NCBI GenBank assembly: GCA_029052995.1
Contig: JAIDHZ010000166.1
Span: 1 to 34,496, forward strand
Source of the DNA: Lachnospiraceae bacterium
GTDB taxonomy: Bacteria; Bacillota; Clostridia; Lachnospirales; Lachnospiraceae
Length of the DNA stretch: 34,496 nt
Reading direction: 5' to 3'
In this document: positions 1 through 6,401 of the stretch, piece by piece
Layout: each line of letters opens with the position of its first letter
How positions within the stretch are numbered: position 1 is the first letter of the stretch
Position numbers and translations under genes: made by a program
The notes under the pieces: model-generated
What the model saw: only the letters and a program-made list of their open reading frames with translations
Databases searched by the model: none
Told to the model about the DNA's origin: nothing

Positions 1-36
1 ATGATAGATAGTACAGAAAGTGACTTGGAGGAATGA
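1..36 (+). CDS. 3' end of an upstream gene (partial)
   Basis: The first twelve codons of frame 1 are open and end in TGA at 34-36. The TGA lies 3 nt before the ATG of the next ORF, and the GGAGG that serves that ORF sits inside this tail. The spacing is typical of the last codons of an upstream gene in the same operon. Too little is present to say what it encodes, and the frame assignment rests only on this spacing. Confidence 0.3.
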   Translation: MIDSTESDLEE

Positions 37-39
37 GTC

Positions 40-357
40 ATGATTATAGAAATTAGAGCAAAAAACTGTTATGCATTTAAGGATCAAATTGCATTTTCAA
101 TGAAAGCAGATATGCGAAACAAAAAATTTGTGACCAATGTTCATAAAGAAAATAATTTCAATGTAATTAAAACGGTTGGAATCTATGGACCTAACAATGC
201 AGGAAAAACTTGTTTGATTAAGTGCATTAGAGCGATAAAGGGAGTACTTTTAAATAAGAAAAATAGATTGATTCCTAATATATTTACAGAGAGTGATGTA
301 TGTGAACTAGGTGTAACATTTATGGCATCTGGAAGAAAGTTTTCTACGGTTGCTTAA
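40..357 (+). pseudogene. Truncated AAA-type ATP-binding protein (N-terminal stump)
   Basis: The 105 residues begin like AAA15/RloC-type or abortive-infection ATPases: a first beta-strand (MIIEIRAKNCYAFKD), then a Walker A P-loop GPNNAGKT at about residues 50-57. Proteins of this kind are normally 350-450 residues with Walker B and a C-terminal nuclease or effector part. Here the frame ends just after 'GRKFS' and nothing downstream continues it, so the gene is cut to about a quarter of its length. The start is supported by GGAGG at 28-32, eight bases upstream. Such ATPases often belong to phage-defence or accessory islands, which fits the decayed surroundings. A stable short P-loop protein is unlikely. 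Confidence 0.6.
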
Positions 358-400
358 TGAGCAGACACTATTTATTAAAACAAAAAAGGAGGACATTTTT

Positions 401-958
401 ATGGATATGAAACGAAAAGCATGGATTGTGATGATTATCTTCATTACATTGGCTATCGCAGTTGTGATGGGATTCATAGGTTTATACACTCCTGATCCCA
501 TAGGTAAAAAGGGAGTGGTTAAGGAAATTATCCTTCATTTCGATATTATTATCATAGGATGCTGCTTTGCTATTATATTTTTTCTTTTTACTCCTAAAAA
601 AGTAATAAAAAGCCTGCCCGGTATTCTGATTCTTATATTGGCAGCAGTGGCAGGTCTATTTGGCATCGGCACCATCTTCGAAGGAATTATGGCTTTAAAT
701 TCCAATCCTATAACGATAGAGAATGGTAACTATGAACTTGAATATAGATCTTCTTATCGTGGACTGGGAACAGGAGAGTATTATATGGTTGTAGTCAATG
801 AATACAGCATCACCCATATTCGTATTGATAAAAACAACTATGATTATCTAAGCTCAAATACACCAAATGTAACAATTTCATATTATCCGTATATTAATAT
901 AGCTGCTGAAATTACCTATGAGCCAGATGACCCACAACAGACTGAAGAAATTCATTAA
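401..958 (+). CDS. Small membrane protein, function unknown
   Basis: This encodes 185 residues. I chose the ATG at 401 because AAAGGAGG (385-392) lies 8 bases upstream; an in-frame ATG at 350 has no ribosome binding site. Three hydrophobic segments are visible at about residues 8-28, 46-63 and 69-95. A polar C-terminal part of about 90 residues follows, rich in Tyr/Asn with alternating beta-like patterns, and probably faces outward or forms a small globular domain. I do not recognise the family. It follows the truncated ATPase by 43 bp and may have been brought next to it by the deletion that removed the ATPase's C-terminus. Confidence 0.6.
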   Translation: MDMKRKAWIVMIIFITLAIAVVMGFIGLYTPDPIGKKGVVKEIILHFDIIIIGCCFAIIFFLFTPKKVIKSLPGILILILAAVAGLFGIGTIFEGIMALNSNPITIENGNYELEYRSSYRGLGTGEYYMVVVNEYSITHIRIDKNNYDYLSSNTPNVTISYYPYINIAAEITYEPDDPQQTEEIH

Positions 959-1037
959 ATATTGGTGAAAAAGCCAGCAACTTTACTGCAAGCAACAGGA
1001 TATCAATCTTGCAATGCTGCAAAGCAGAGGGGTATGT

Positions 1038-1154
1038 GGTCTACGCTCTGCTTCGGCCCGTGCTAAACGTGTGTCACTGGCACACAGCCCCCTTGCGGCA
1101 GGTCTACGTTTCATTTGGTTCGTGCTTAACAAACGTCCACTGGACGTTTAGCAC
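1038..1154. repeat. Two ~63-nt degenerate direct repeats, each with a hairpin
   Basis: The word GGTCTACG occurs at 1038 and 1101, CGTGCT at 1059 and 1121, and CACTGG at 1075 and 1138, so the block repeats with a period of 62-63 nt. Each copy can form a hairpin whose tip contains CACTGG. Copy 1 pairs 1069-1075 with 1079-1085 (GTGTGTC/GGCACAC, one G-T pair). Copy 2 pairs AAACGTCCA (1131-1139) with TGGACGTTT (1141-1149), and GTGCT/AGCAC flank it (1122-1126, 1150-1154). The block is visibly GC-richer than its surroundings and lies just before a broken ribbon-helix-helix gene. By context it may be an oriT, an iteron region or another piece of a mobilisable element. Confidence 0.6.
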
Positions 1155-1227
1155 CGCCAACTGTACGTGCAAGCACCCACGCTTGATTCATTGCCCGTGG
1201 GAATCAACATGTGGAAATGAAGATTTC

Positions 1228-1498
1228 ATGACAGAAAAAGATATAGCCCAACGTGAGACCGAATTGTAGGCACGTCTGGAACGCTTGGCTGGAACGCCTG
1301 GAAGAATTAGAAAAGGATATCCGAAAACGGGAAAAAACAGTAAAAGAAAAGGAAAAAGCCAAGAAACAGATCCTGCTTCGTCTGTCTCCTAACCTTTGGA
1401 ACGAGCTTGCAAAATGGGCAGATGAGGATTTCCGTTCCATTAACGGACAGATTGAATACCTGTTATCAGAGGCAGTGCAAAAACGTAGAAAATCATAA
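1228..1498 (+). pseudogene. Broken ribbon-helix-helix (Arc-type) mobilisation-like protein
   Basis: Two frames together give one recognisable protein. From the ATG at 1228 the frame reads MTEKDIAQRETEL, then meets TAG at 1267, and continues with ARLERLA. A second frame carries LEELEKDIRKREKTVKEKEK and then KKQILLRLSPNLWNELAKWA and EDFRSINGQIEYLLSEAVQ up to the stop at 1498. The C-terminal half is a typical Arc-like ribbon-helix-helix domain after a charged coiled coil, as found in small accessory proteins of mobilisable elements of gut Clostridia. An in-frame stop and a frameshift separate it from its natural start. The only start in the downstream frame is a GTG at 1253 with no ribosome binding site. 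I read it as a pseudogene, although the RHH domain itself is intact. Confidence 0.55.
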
Positions 1499-1533
1499 AC
1501 AGTCAATAAAGAATGAATGTTAAAGCATTTCGC

Positions 1534-1815
1534 TTACTTCAACAGCCGTCCTTTACTTGTTTCCTGCCTCTCTCTTGGAAAAAACAGTTTTGCCTTAAAC
1601 TGGTCATAGTCTATACTGATATCAAATTCTCCGCCTAAAGCACTGGTGTAAGTCCTGACAATAGCAAGTCCCAATCCATTTCCTTCACTATTTCTTGCCT
1701 TATCTCCACGGGCAAACTGTTCCACAATATCTTCTTTATCAAAATCCATAAAATATCCCGCTGTATTTGTAATCTCCATGCACAGTTTTTCTTTTGCATC
1801 CTGCTGTTTTTCCTT
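1534..1815 (-). pseudogene. C-terminal fragment of a sensor histidine kinase (HATPase_c)
   Basis: Read leftward, the frame encodes DKEDIVEQFARGDKARN, followed by the ATP-lid/G2 signature EGNGLGLAIVRTYTSALGG and a final beta-strand pair. This matches the last ~80 residues of histidine kinases, the part after the N and G1 boxes. The dimerisation domain, phospho-acceptor His, N box and sensor are all missing. Upstream the frame runs directly into the TAA that ends the neighbouring minus-strand ORF at 1816-1818, so the kinase was probably cut by a deletion or recombination exactly there. A 63-codon ORF can start at an internal ATG (1777-1779) but could not make a functional kinase. Confidence 0.65.
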
Positions 1816-2055
1816 TTACCATACTTCCAAACTATCAATTATATCTATCCATGTTTGCATTTCTCCATATAAAACAAGTCTTGCATATTCTAAGTGTTCA
1901 TCTATTGCTAAGGCATTAAGTGAGTTTTGTGAGCAGGGGGCAGTTTTCAATCCATCCTCTGATTTGTTACAATCAATCCGTAATATGTAAATTTCAAATG
2001 TTGTAAGATCAATACTATTGGTTAGCGGATTATATTCTGCATAAATCAATCCCAT
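1816..2055 (-). CDS. Small accessory protein, DUF6061-like
   Basis: The 79 residues have a regular pattern: AEYNPLTNSIDLTTFE, then ILRIDCNKSEDGLKTAP, then NALAIDEHLEYARLVL and GEMQTWID. The order of an 'EYN...T' strand, a Cys, an 'LxxLAID' helix and an 'EYARLxL-GE' helix resembles the small DUF6061-type proteins common in Firmicutes mobile elements. I recognise this from memory and could not check it. The upstream Shine-Dalgarno is weak (AGGAAAAG about 12 nt before the ATG). The gene sits between mobile-element debris and a GrpB gene. Function unknown. Confidence 0.5.
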   Translation of the reverse strand: MGLIYAEYNPLTNSIDLTTFEIYILRIDCNKSEDGLKTAPCSQNSLNALAIDEHLEYARLVLYGEMQTWIDIIDSLEVW

Positions 2056-2121
2056 TTATATCAATCTTTTCCTGTAAATAATAAAAGCATTTCAATCAGT
2101 TCACACAGTCCGTTCATATTG

Positions 2122-2130
2122 TGTTATAAT
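2122..2130 (+). promoter_or_regulatory. Extended -10 promoter for the GrpB-family gene
   Basis: TGtTATAAT at 2122-2130 is a perfect extended -10 element. No convincing -35 box lies 17 bases upstream. Transcription would start near 2137 and give a leader of about 70 nt before the ATG at 2207. Confidence 0.4.
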
Positions 2131-2206
2131 GTGTTATGTGATTACACAATTCCGATTTGTTGGAAATTTGTTTAGAGCTAAAAATCAGTATCTTACGAGG
2201 TGTTCA

Positions 2207-2764
2207 ATGGGTAAGAAATTATCTGAAATGAGTTTGGAAGAGTTATGGCAACTATTTCCTATCTTTTTAACAGAATATCAGACTAGTTGGAAAGAATGGT
2301 ATTCAGAGGAAGAAATATTTTTGAAAAAGGTAATATCAGGCGCAAGAATAAGTCATATAGGGAGTACAGCAATTGGTTCTATTTGGGCAAAACCGATTAT
2401 TGATATTCTTGTGGAAGTTCCAAAGGAATCTAAGTTATCAAATTATAAGGATTTGGTTGTAAATAGTGGCTACATTTGTATGGCTCAAAATGCAAATAGT
2501 ATTTCTTTTAACAAGGGATATACAGAAAATGGATTTGCCAAAAAAGTATTTCATTTACATTTAAGATACATTGGGGATAACAATGAATTGTATTTTAGAG
2601 ATTATCTTATTGAGCATCCTGATGTTGCAAGTGAATACGAGAAAATGAAATTGAAGTTATGGAAAGAATATGAGCATAACAGAGATGGATATACAAACGC
2701 TAAATCCGAATTTATTCAAAAGTACACAGAAAAAGCAAGGTTTCTTTATAGGAATAGATATTAA
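2207..2764 (+). CDS. GrpB family protein (UPF0157, nucleotidyltransferase fold)
   Basis: This encodes 185 residues. The core motif GSTAIGSIWAKPIIDILVEV (residues 52-71) is the GS...D nucleotidyltransferase signature of the GrpB/UPF0157 family. The conserved histidine-rich strand FHLHLRYIG follows, and then 'FRDYLIEHPDVASEYEKMK', typical of the family's C-terminal helices. Length agrees with the family (about 170-190). I chose the ATG at 2207 because ACGAGGTG ends six bases upstream; the longer frame from 2129 lies inside the promoter. The precise substrate of GrpB proteins is not known. The gene borders decayed mobile DNA and is A+T-rich, so it may be a recent arrival. Confidence 0.8.
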   Translation: MGKKLSEMSLEELWQLFPIFLTEYQTSWKEWYSEEEIFLKKVISGARISHIGSTAIGSIWAKPIIDILVEVPKESKLSNYKDLVVNSGYICMAQNANSISFNKGYTENGFAKKVFHLHLRYIGDNNELYFRDYLIEHPDVASEYEKMKLKLWKEYEHNRDGYTNAKSEFIQKYTEKARFLYRNRY

Positions 2765-2814
2765 CAATTTTGACTTATATTTACCAATGTGCTTAACATT
2801 GAGGGGGGATTGTA

Positions 2815-3123
2815 GTGATTACTTATGATGATACACATAAAGCAATCGTAGAAAAAGGGATAGATAGTATTAGACAAATATTATTTAGTGATGATAAAGC
2901 AATGATTAGATCCGTTTTATTTTGTCTTGATTATTATTTGGATCCATATTATAAAAATAGGCTTTCATATGAAAATGAAATATTTGAGCTGTTACAGGAA
3001 GTGGCTGTTTCAAGTAGGGATGATGAAGTGATTGATGATTGCTTGCAACTGATAAAAGATTATGCATGTATTAATCTCACCATTATGAATGAAAAATCAG
3101 ATAATCAGAAATTTCATGTATAA
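2815..3123 (+). CDS. Hypothetical 102-residue protein
   Basis: The GTG start at 2815 is preceded by an unusually strong GAGGGGGG at 2801-2808, which makes a real gene likely. The protein is helical and acidic, with 'GIDSIRQILFSDDKAMIRSVLFCLDYYLD' forming one amphipathic stretch and 'NEIFELLQEVAVSSRDDEVIDDCLQL' another, a spacing reminiscent of HEAT-like helical pairs. No catalytic motif is visible and I do not recognise a family. Small acidic helical proteins in accessory regions are often immunity or antitoxin-like, but that is only a guess. It is 50 bp downstream of the GrpB gene with no terminator between them. Confidence 0.55.
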   Translation: MITYDDTHKAIVEKGIDSIRQILFSDDKAMIRSVLFCLDYYLDPYYKNRLSYENEIFELLQEVAVSSRDDEVIDDCLQLIKDYACINLTIMNEKSDNQKFHV

Positions 3124-3181
3124 GAAGCAATAAGCAAAATGAAATTGTGAAACACAAAAGAAATAGAAAGAAGGTGCCACA

Positions 3182-3289
3182 ATGGACATAAAGGAATTGA
3201 AAATCTGGCAAAGAAGAAAAAAGATTTTTGAACAGGTATTTGAACGTAAAGGTGGTAAGCGTTACAGATATTGGGAAATTCATGAATAG
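3182..3289 (+). CDS. Possible small basic peptide (35 aa)
   Basis: ATG at 3182 follows GAAAGAAGGTG with normal spacing and opens a 35-codon frame ending in TAG. The peptide is strongly basic and aromatic (IWQRRKKIFEQ, GGKRYRYWEIHE). No homologue is recognised. It could be a real microprotein or the remnant of a longer gene; the upstream binding site is the only positive support. Confidence 0.3.
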   Translation: MDIKELKIWQRRKKIFEQVFERKGGKRYRYWEIHE

Positions 3290-3354
3290 AATGTAAACCA
3301 ATACCTGACAGTGTAATTGTCTAAGAAAAATTATAATTAAGGAGGAAATGAGAT

Positions 3355-3816
3355 ATGTTGGAAGCAGGCGTTAAAGCACCGGATTTTACATTGCAGGATA
3401 AGGATGGCAATGAGGTGTCTCTTGCTGATTTTGCAGGGAAAAAGGTGGTATTGTATTTTTACCCAAGGGATAACACACCGGGGTGCACAAGGCAGGCATG
3501 TGCATTTGGCGGTGCGTATGAACAGTTTAAGGCAATGGATGTTGTTGTGATTGGCATCAGCAAGGACAGCGTGGCATCACATCAGCGGTTTGCCCAAAAA
3601 TACGAGCTGCCATTTATATTATTGTCTGACCCGGAAAGAATTGCTATTGAGGCATATGATGTGTGGCAGGAGAAGAAAAATTACGGAAAGGTCAGCATGG
3701 GAGTAGTCCGCACTACCTATGTTATTGATGAGGAGGGGAAGATTGAGAAGGTCATGAAGAAGGTAAAGCCGGACACAAATGCGGCGGAGATTTTGGAGTA
3801 TTTGAATCGTGGTTAA
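3355..3816 (+). CDS. bcp: Thioredoxin-dependent peroxiredoxin, Bcp/PrxQ type
   Basis: This 153-residue protein reduces hydrogen peroxide and organic hydroperoxides in the cytoplasm, using thioredoxin as electron donor. It has the AhpC/TSA fold: APDFTLQDKDG at 8-18, YFYPRDNTPGCTRQAC at 34-49 with the peroxidatic Cys44 and a second Cys49 five residues on (the intramolecular disulphide of the PrxQ subgroup), and the SDP motif of the family. Length matches the family. A strong AAGGAGG at 3339-3345 supports the start. It has its own transcription unit between accessory DNA and an esterase gene; no PerR-type operator was recognised. Confidence 0.9.
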   Translation: MLEAGVKAPDFTLQDKDGNEVSLADFAGKKVVLYFYPRDNTPGCTRQACAFGGAYEQFKAMDVVVIGISKDSVASHQRFAQKYELPFILLSDPERIAIEAYDVWQEKKNYGKVSMGVVRTTYVIDEEGKIEKVMKKVKPDTNAAEILEYLNRG

Positions 3817-3973
3817 TTTTTTTGAACAATATTTAACCCCTGTTCAGTTGTGAAAGCTTTGCCTGTCTGATATGATGAAAACATTACAGGGGTTCATCAT
3901 TTTTCTCAACCAGCGTTCAGCAAGGTTTTTCAAAACAGAAAGATGAATTTGTTATAGACTTTTTGTTTCGGCA

Positions 3974-3979
3974 TATAAT
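3974..3979 (+). promoter_or_regulatory. -10 box before the esterase gene
   Basis: A perfect TATAAT lies 27 bases upstream of the esterase ATG. The best -35 candidate, TTGTTA at 3948-3953, has a 20-nt spacer, which is too long, so only the -10 is well supported. Confidence 0.35.
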
Positions 3980-4006
3980 GAAAAGAAAGAATAATAAGGA
4001 CTCATA

Positions 4007-4969
4007 ATGAGACAAAGAATTTCATTAGAACCGGAGGCATTAGAAGTCTCTGTTGCCAATGCAAAGCCGCCCTTTATTTTCCAGATGCCGCCAAGTCAGG
4101 GACGGGAGGTGCTGGAAGAGGTTCAAAGCACACCGATTTGCATGTATCCTGTAAATATACAAAATATCATTATTGATGTGGGAGAATGGGGCAGTGTGAA
4201 GGTTTATACTGTATGCCCGGAATGTGTAAGCTCCCCTGCAAATGTTATATTTTATCTTCATGGTGCAGGTTGGGTGTTTGGAAGCTTTCATACCCATGAG
4301 AAGCTGGTGCGGGAACTGGCAGCGAGAACGGAATCCATTGTGGTATTTCCAGAGTACAGCCGTTCTCCGGAGGCTCGTTATCCCGTAGCAATTGAACAGT
4401 GCTATAATGTATTATGTAAACTGAAATGTGTTTTAAATCAGATGGAAATACAGATGAATCCCTGCACCCTCACCGTAGCGGGAGACAGTGTGGGGGGAAA
4501 TATGGCTATTGCCATGGCGCTTATGGCAAAGTATAGAAAGGGTCCATTTATCCAAAAGCTGTTATTATATTATCCGGTAACAAATGCATGTTTTTCTACG
4601 GCTTCCTACCGTCAGTTTGGGGAGGGGTATTACCTGTATCGTCAGGGGATGATGTGGTTCTGGAATCAGTATGCACCATCCGGCTGTGATAGGAATCAGA
4701 TTACTGCCTCACCACTCAGGGCAGGTATAGAGCAGTTAAGAGGTCTTCCGGATACCATGCTCTTAAATGGAGAAGCAGATGTGCTCCGGGACGAAGGGGA
4801 GGCCTTTGCCTGCAAATTAAGGGCGGCAGGAGTAGATGTAACCGCTATACGGTTTCAGGGCATGATACATGATTTTGTCATGTTAAATGCGCTTAATCAG
4901 ACAAATGCATGCCGTGCTGCAATGGATGTTTCTGTTTCGTGGATTAACAGGAAAAATGCATTGTCATAA
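4007..4969 (+). CDS. Alpha/beta hydrolase, HSL-type carboxylesterase
   Basis: This 320-residue cytoplasmic enzyme is expected to hydrolyse short- to medium-chain carboxylic esters. The hormone-sensitive-lipase signature is clear: HGAGW at 85-89 forms the oxyanion hole (HGGGW is usual, so one Gly is Ala). GDSVGG at 159-164 carries the nucleophile Ser161. EADVLRDEG supplies Asp258, and MIHDF supplies His289. Residues 190-245 form the usual cap-like insertion. No signal peptide is visible. TAAGGA six bases before the ATG supports the start. It appears to be a single-gene unit; the natural substrate cannot be told from sequence. Confidence 0.85.
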   Translation: MRQRISLEPEALEVSVANAKPPFIFQMPPSQGREVLEEVQSTPICMYPVNIQNIIIDVGEWGSVKVYTVCPECVSSPANVIFYLHGAGWVFGSFHTHEKLVRELAARTESIVVFPEYSRSPEARYPVAIEQCYNVLCKLKCVLNQMEIQMNPCTLTVAGDSVGGNMAIAMALMAKYRKGPFIQKLLLYYPVTNACFSTASYRQFGEGYYLYRQGMMWFWNQYAPSGCDRNQITASPLRAGIEQLRGLPDTMLLNGEADVLRDEGEAFACKLRAAGVDVTAIRFQGMIHDFVMLNALNQTNACRAAMDVSVSWINRKNALS

Positions 4970-5108
4970 GCTGCTGTAAAAAATATATAATGAAGCAGGT
5001 TGTAAATAGAAGAGTATAAAGCGGCAAGAGGCTTGAACGTTAAAAGTGTAATTAGTAGCAGGATTTATTATTCCAAAAAAGTCAGAGTGTAATTCCAAAA
5101 TAGTAAAT

Positions 5109-5147
5109 AACAATCAAAAAGAGGAATAGACTTCGTTTTTGATTGTT
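5109..5147. terminator. A+T-rich inverted repeat, possible bidirectional terminator
   Basis: AACAATCAAAAA (5109-5120) pairs perfectly with TTTTTGATTGTT (5136-5147) over 12 bp with a 15-nt loop. The stem is almost all A-T and only a short T-rich stretch follows, so termination would be weak. The 5' part of the gap, 4970-5108, shows no other recognisable feature apart from a repeated ATTCCAAAA. Confidence 0.35.
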
Positions 5148-5200
5148 GTTTCTTGAAAAACGGAGTATAATATCGGATATAAACATAGAGGTAGTGTAAA

Positions 5201-5299
5201 ATAGATTATGAAAATCTATGAGACGGGAAATTTCCCGCATTAAAATCTGCTTCGTAGATGGGAGGACAAGAAGGCAATCAATTTTGCAGAGTAAAATTG
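5201..5299 (+). promoter_or_regulatory. Structured leader with four successive hairpins
   Basis: Four simple stem-loops follow one another before the membrane-protein gene: ATAGATT/AATCTAT (5201-5219), the palindrome CGGGAAATTTCCCG (5224-5237), ATCTGC/GTAGAT-like (5245-5259) and CAATTTT/AAAATTG (5279-5299). The gene's Shine-Dalgarno starts 13 nt later. A TATAAT lies upstream at about 5166-5171. I do not recognise a known riboswitch class; this could be an uncharacterised cis-regulatory RNA or chance in A+T-rich DNA. Confidence 0.35.
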
Positions 5300-5325
5300 G
5301 TACAAAGATGAGGGAGGATATTAAT

Positions 5326-6243
5326 ATGGAATTAAGGCTTGCAAATGATGAAAAAAAGGAGGAAGGCGGAGGATTAAAATTAGCGGGGGTGGAGTCTGCC
5401 AATTCTTTAAATAATCCTGCAAAGGAGGAAAACCCATGGGATTTTGATAAACAGGCAGGAGCGGTGCAGTCAATGTCAATCTCGGAATCTGCACCTTACC
5501 AATCAGATATGTCGGTGCATCAAGGTGAAAGCACTGTTGTAAAAGTAAGTGGGATTATTATGTACCTTTCATTTATAGGGGAAATTGTAATTATAGCTTT
5601 ATTGTGTATGGGTCACAAGATAGATATTTATGCTGACATGTTTCGTTATAAATTTATATTACGTTTTTTTCAAATTATACCGTTTGTTGATGCGATTATT
5701 GTAAACGCATTATATGAAAAAAAGATATCTCTTATTTTTCTTGCGGGTTTTTTGACGTTTCTTTATCCGGGAAAAAGAGATAGGCATGTAAATGGTGGAG
5801 GATTTGGAACGCTGCTTGGGATTGCCTCTTTGATTGCAGTGATTGCGGTATTAGGAAATTTGATAAGTGCAATGCTGACTTATGGTGTGAAAACAGTGAG
5901 GATATCAGATAAGGAAACAAGGACAGAGGTGGCGGCTATGTTAGACTATCCAACAGCCAATGGAAATACCTTTGGAGAAACTTTACGTTCCAGTTTTATG
6001 ATTGCAGAGGCAACCGTAGAGGAACAGGGGGGTAAGAAAATAATTGCATTATTGGGAAACGGCTCCTGTATGTTAAATTCGGATAACACTTATACTATGA
6101 CGAATAAGAATACACCTACTCTGCTTTTATATGAAAAAGATACAGCCACCAATACCTATGAATTAAAAGGGGTAACAACGGGTAATATGCAATTAAATTC
6201 GCCTTATATAAAATGGTATCAAAATGAAATTTTAAGATATTGA
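5326..6243 (+). CDS. Hypothetical integral membrane protein
   Basis: This encodes 305 residues. I chose the ATG at 5326 because GGGAGG (5312-5317) lies eight bases upstream; the frame is open back to 5218 but that part is the structured leader. Residues 1-70 are polar and low-complexity and likely cytosolic. Hydrophobic segments lie at about 74-95, 110-128, 133-148 and 160-184, with a Gly-rich stretch just before the last. The C-terminal ~120 residues are soluble and beta-rich, with 'LLGNGSCMLNSDNTYTMTN' and 'TPTLLLYEKDT', which suggests a small beta domain. I do not recognise the family. A terminator follows directly. Confidence 0.6.
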   Translation: MELRLANDEKKEEGGGLKLAGVESANSLNNPAKEENPWDFDKQAGAVQSMSISESAPYQSDMSVHQGESTVVKVSGIIMYLSFIGEIVIIALLCMGHKIDIYADMFRYKFILRFFQIIPFVDAIIVNALYEKKISLIFLAGFLTFLYPGKRDRHVNGGGFGTLLGIASLIAVIAVLGNLISAMLTYGVKTVRISDKETRTEVAAMLDYPTANGNTFGETLRSSFMIAEATVEEQGGKKIIALLGNGSCMLNSDNTYTMTNKNTPTLLLYEKDTATNTYELKGVTTGNMQLNSPYIKWYQNEILRY

Positions 6244-6263
6244 TGTATATTCGTTTTTATATT

Positions 6264-6294
6264 AAAACAGCCGTTGACACAGCGGTTGTTTTTT
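6264..6294 (+). terminator. Rho-independent terminator
   Basis: AAAACAGCCG (6264-6273) pairs with CGGTTGTTTT (6283-6292) with one G-T pair, and the T tract runs to 6294. It ends the membrane-protein unit. Its 5' arm and loop recur at 8773-8791 as part of a chimeric relic. Confidence 0.75.
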
Positions 6295-6401
6295 AATATA
6301 ATTCACTTCATGTCGTTAAAGCTTTAAATGGCAAAAGTTTAAGGCACATAAACTATTATTTATCATAATCTGGTCTTAAAACTTAAAGGAGGGAGAAAAC
6401 T

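Noticed and set aside
3083-3301. Minus-strand ORF of 72 codons
   Set aside because: It has no good ribosome binding site, overlaps the end of the 102-residue gene and the small plus-strand ORF, and its Phe/Leu-rich product looks like an A+T-rich shadow.
3332-3337. TATAAT just before bcp
   Set aside because: Transcription would start inside or after the Shine-Dalgarno sequence, so it cannot be the bcp promoter.
3835-3894. Inverted repeat AACCCCTGT ... ACAGGGGTT after bcp
   Set aside because: The 9-bp arms are perfect but the 42-nt loop and lack of a T tract make a terminator unlikely; no protein site is recognised.
6316-6327. Palindrome TTAAAGCTTTAA before the symporter gene
   Set aside because: Twelve A+T-rich bases are easily found by chance; no known operator fits.
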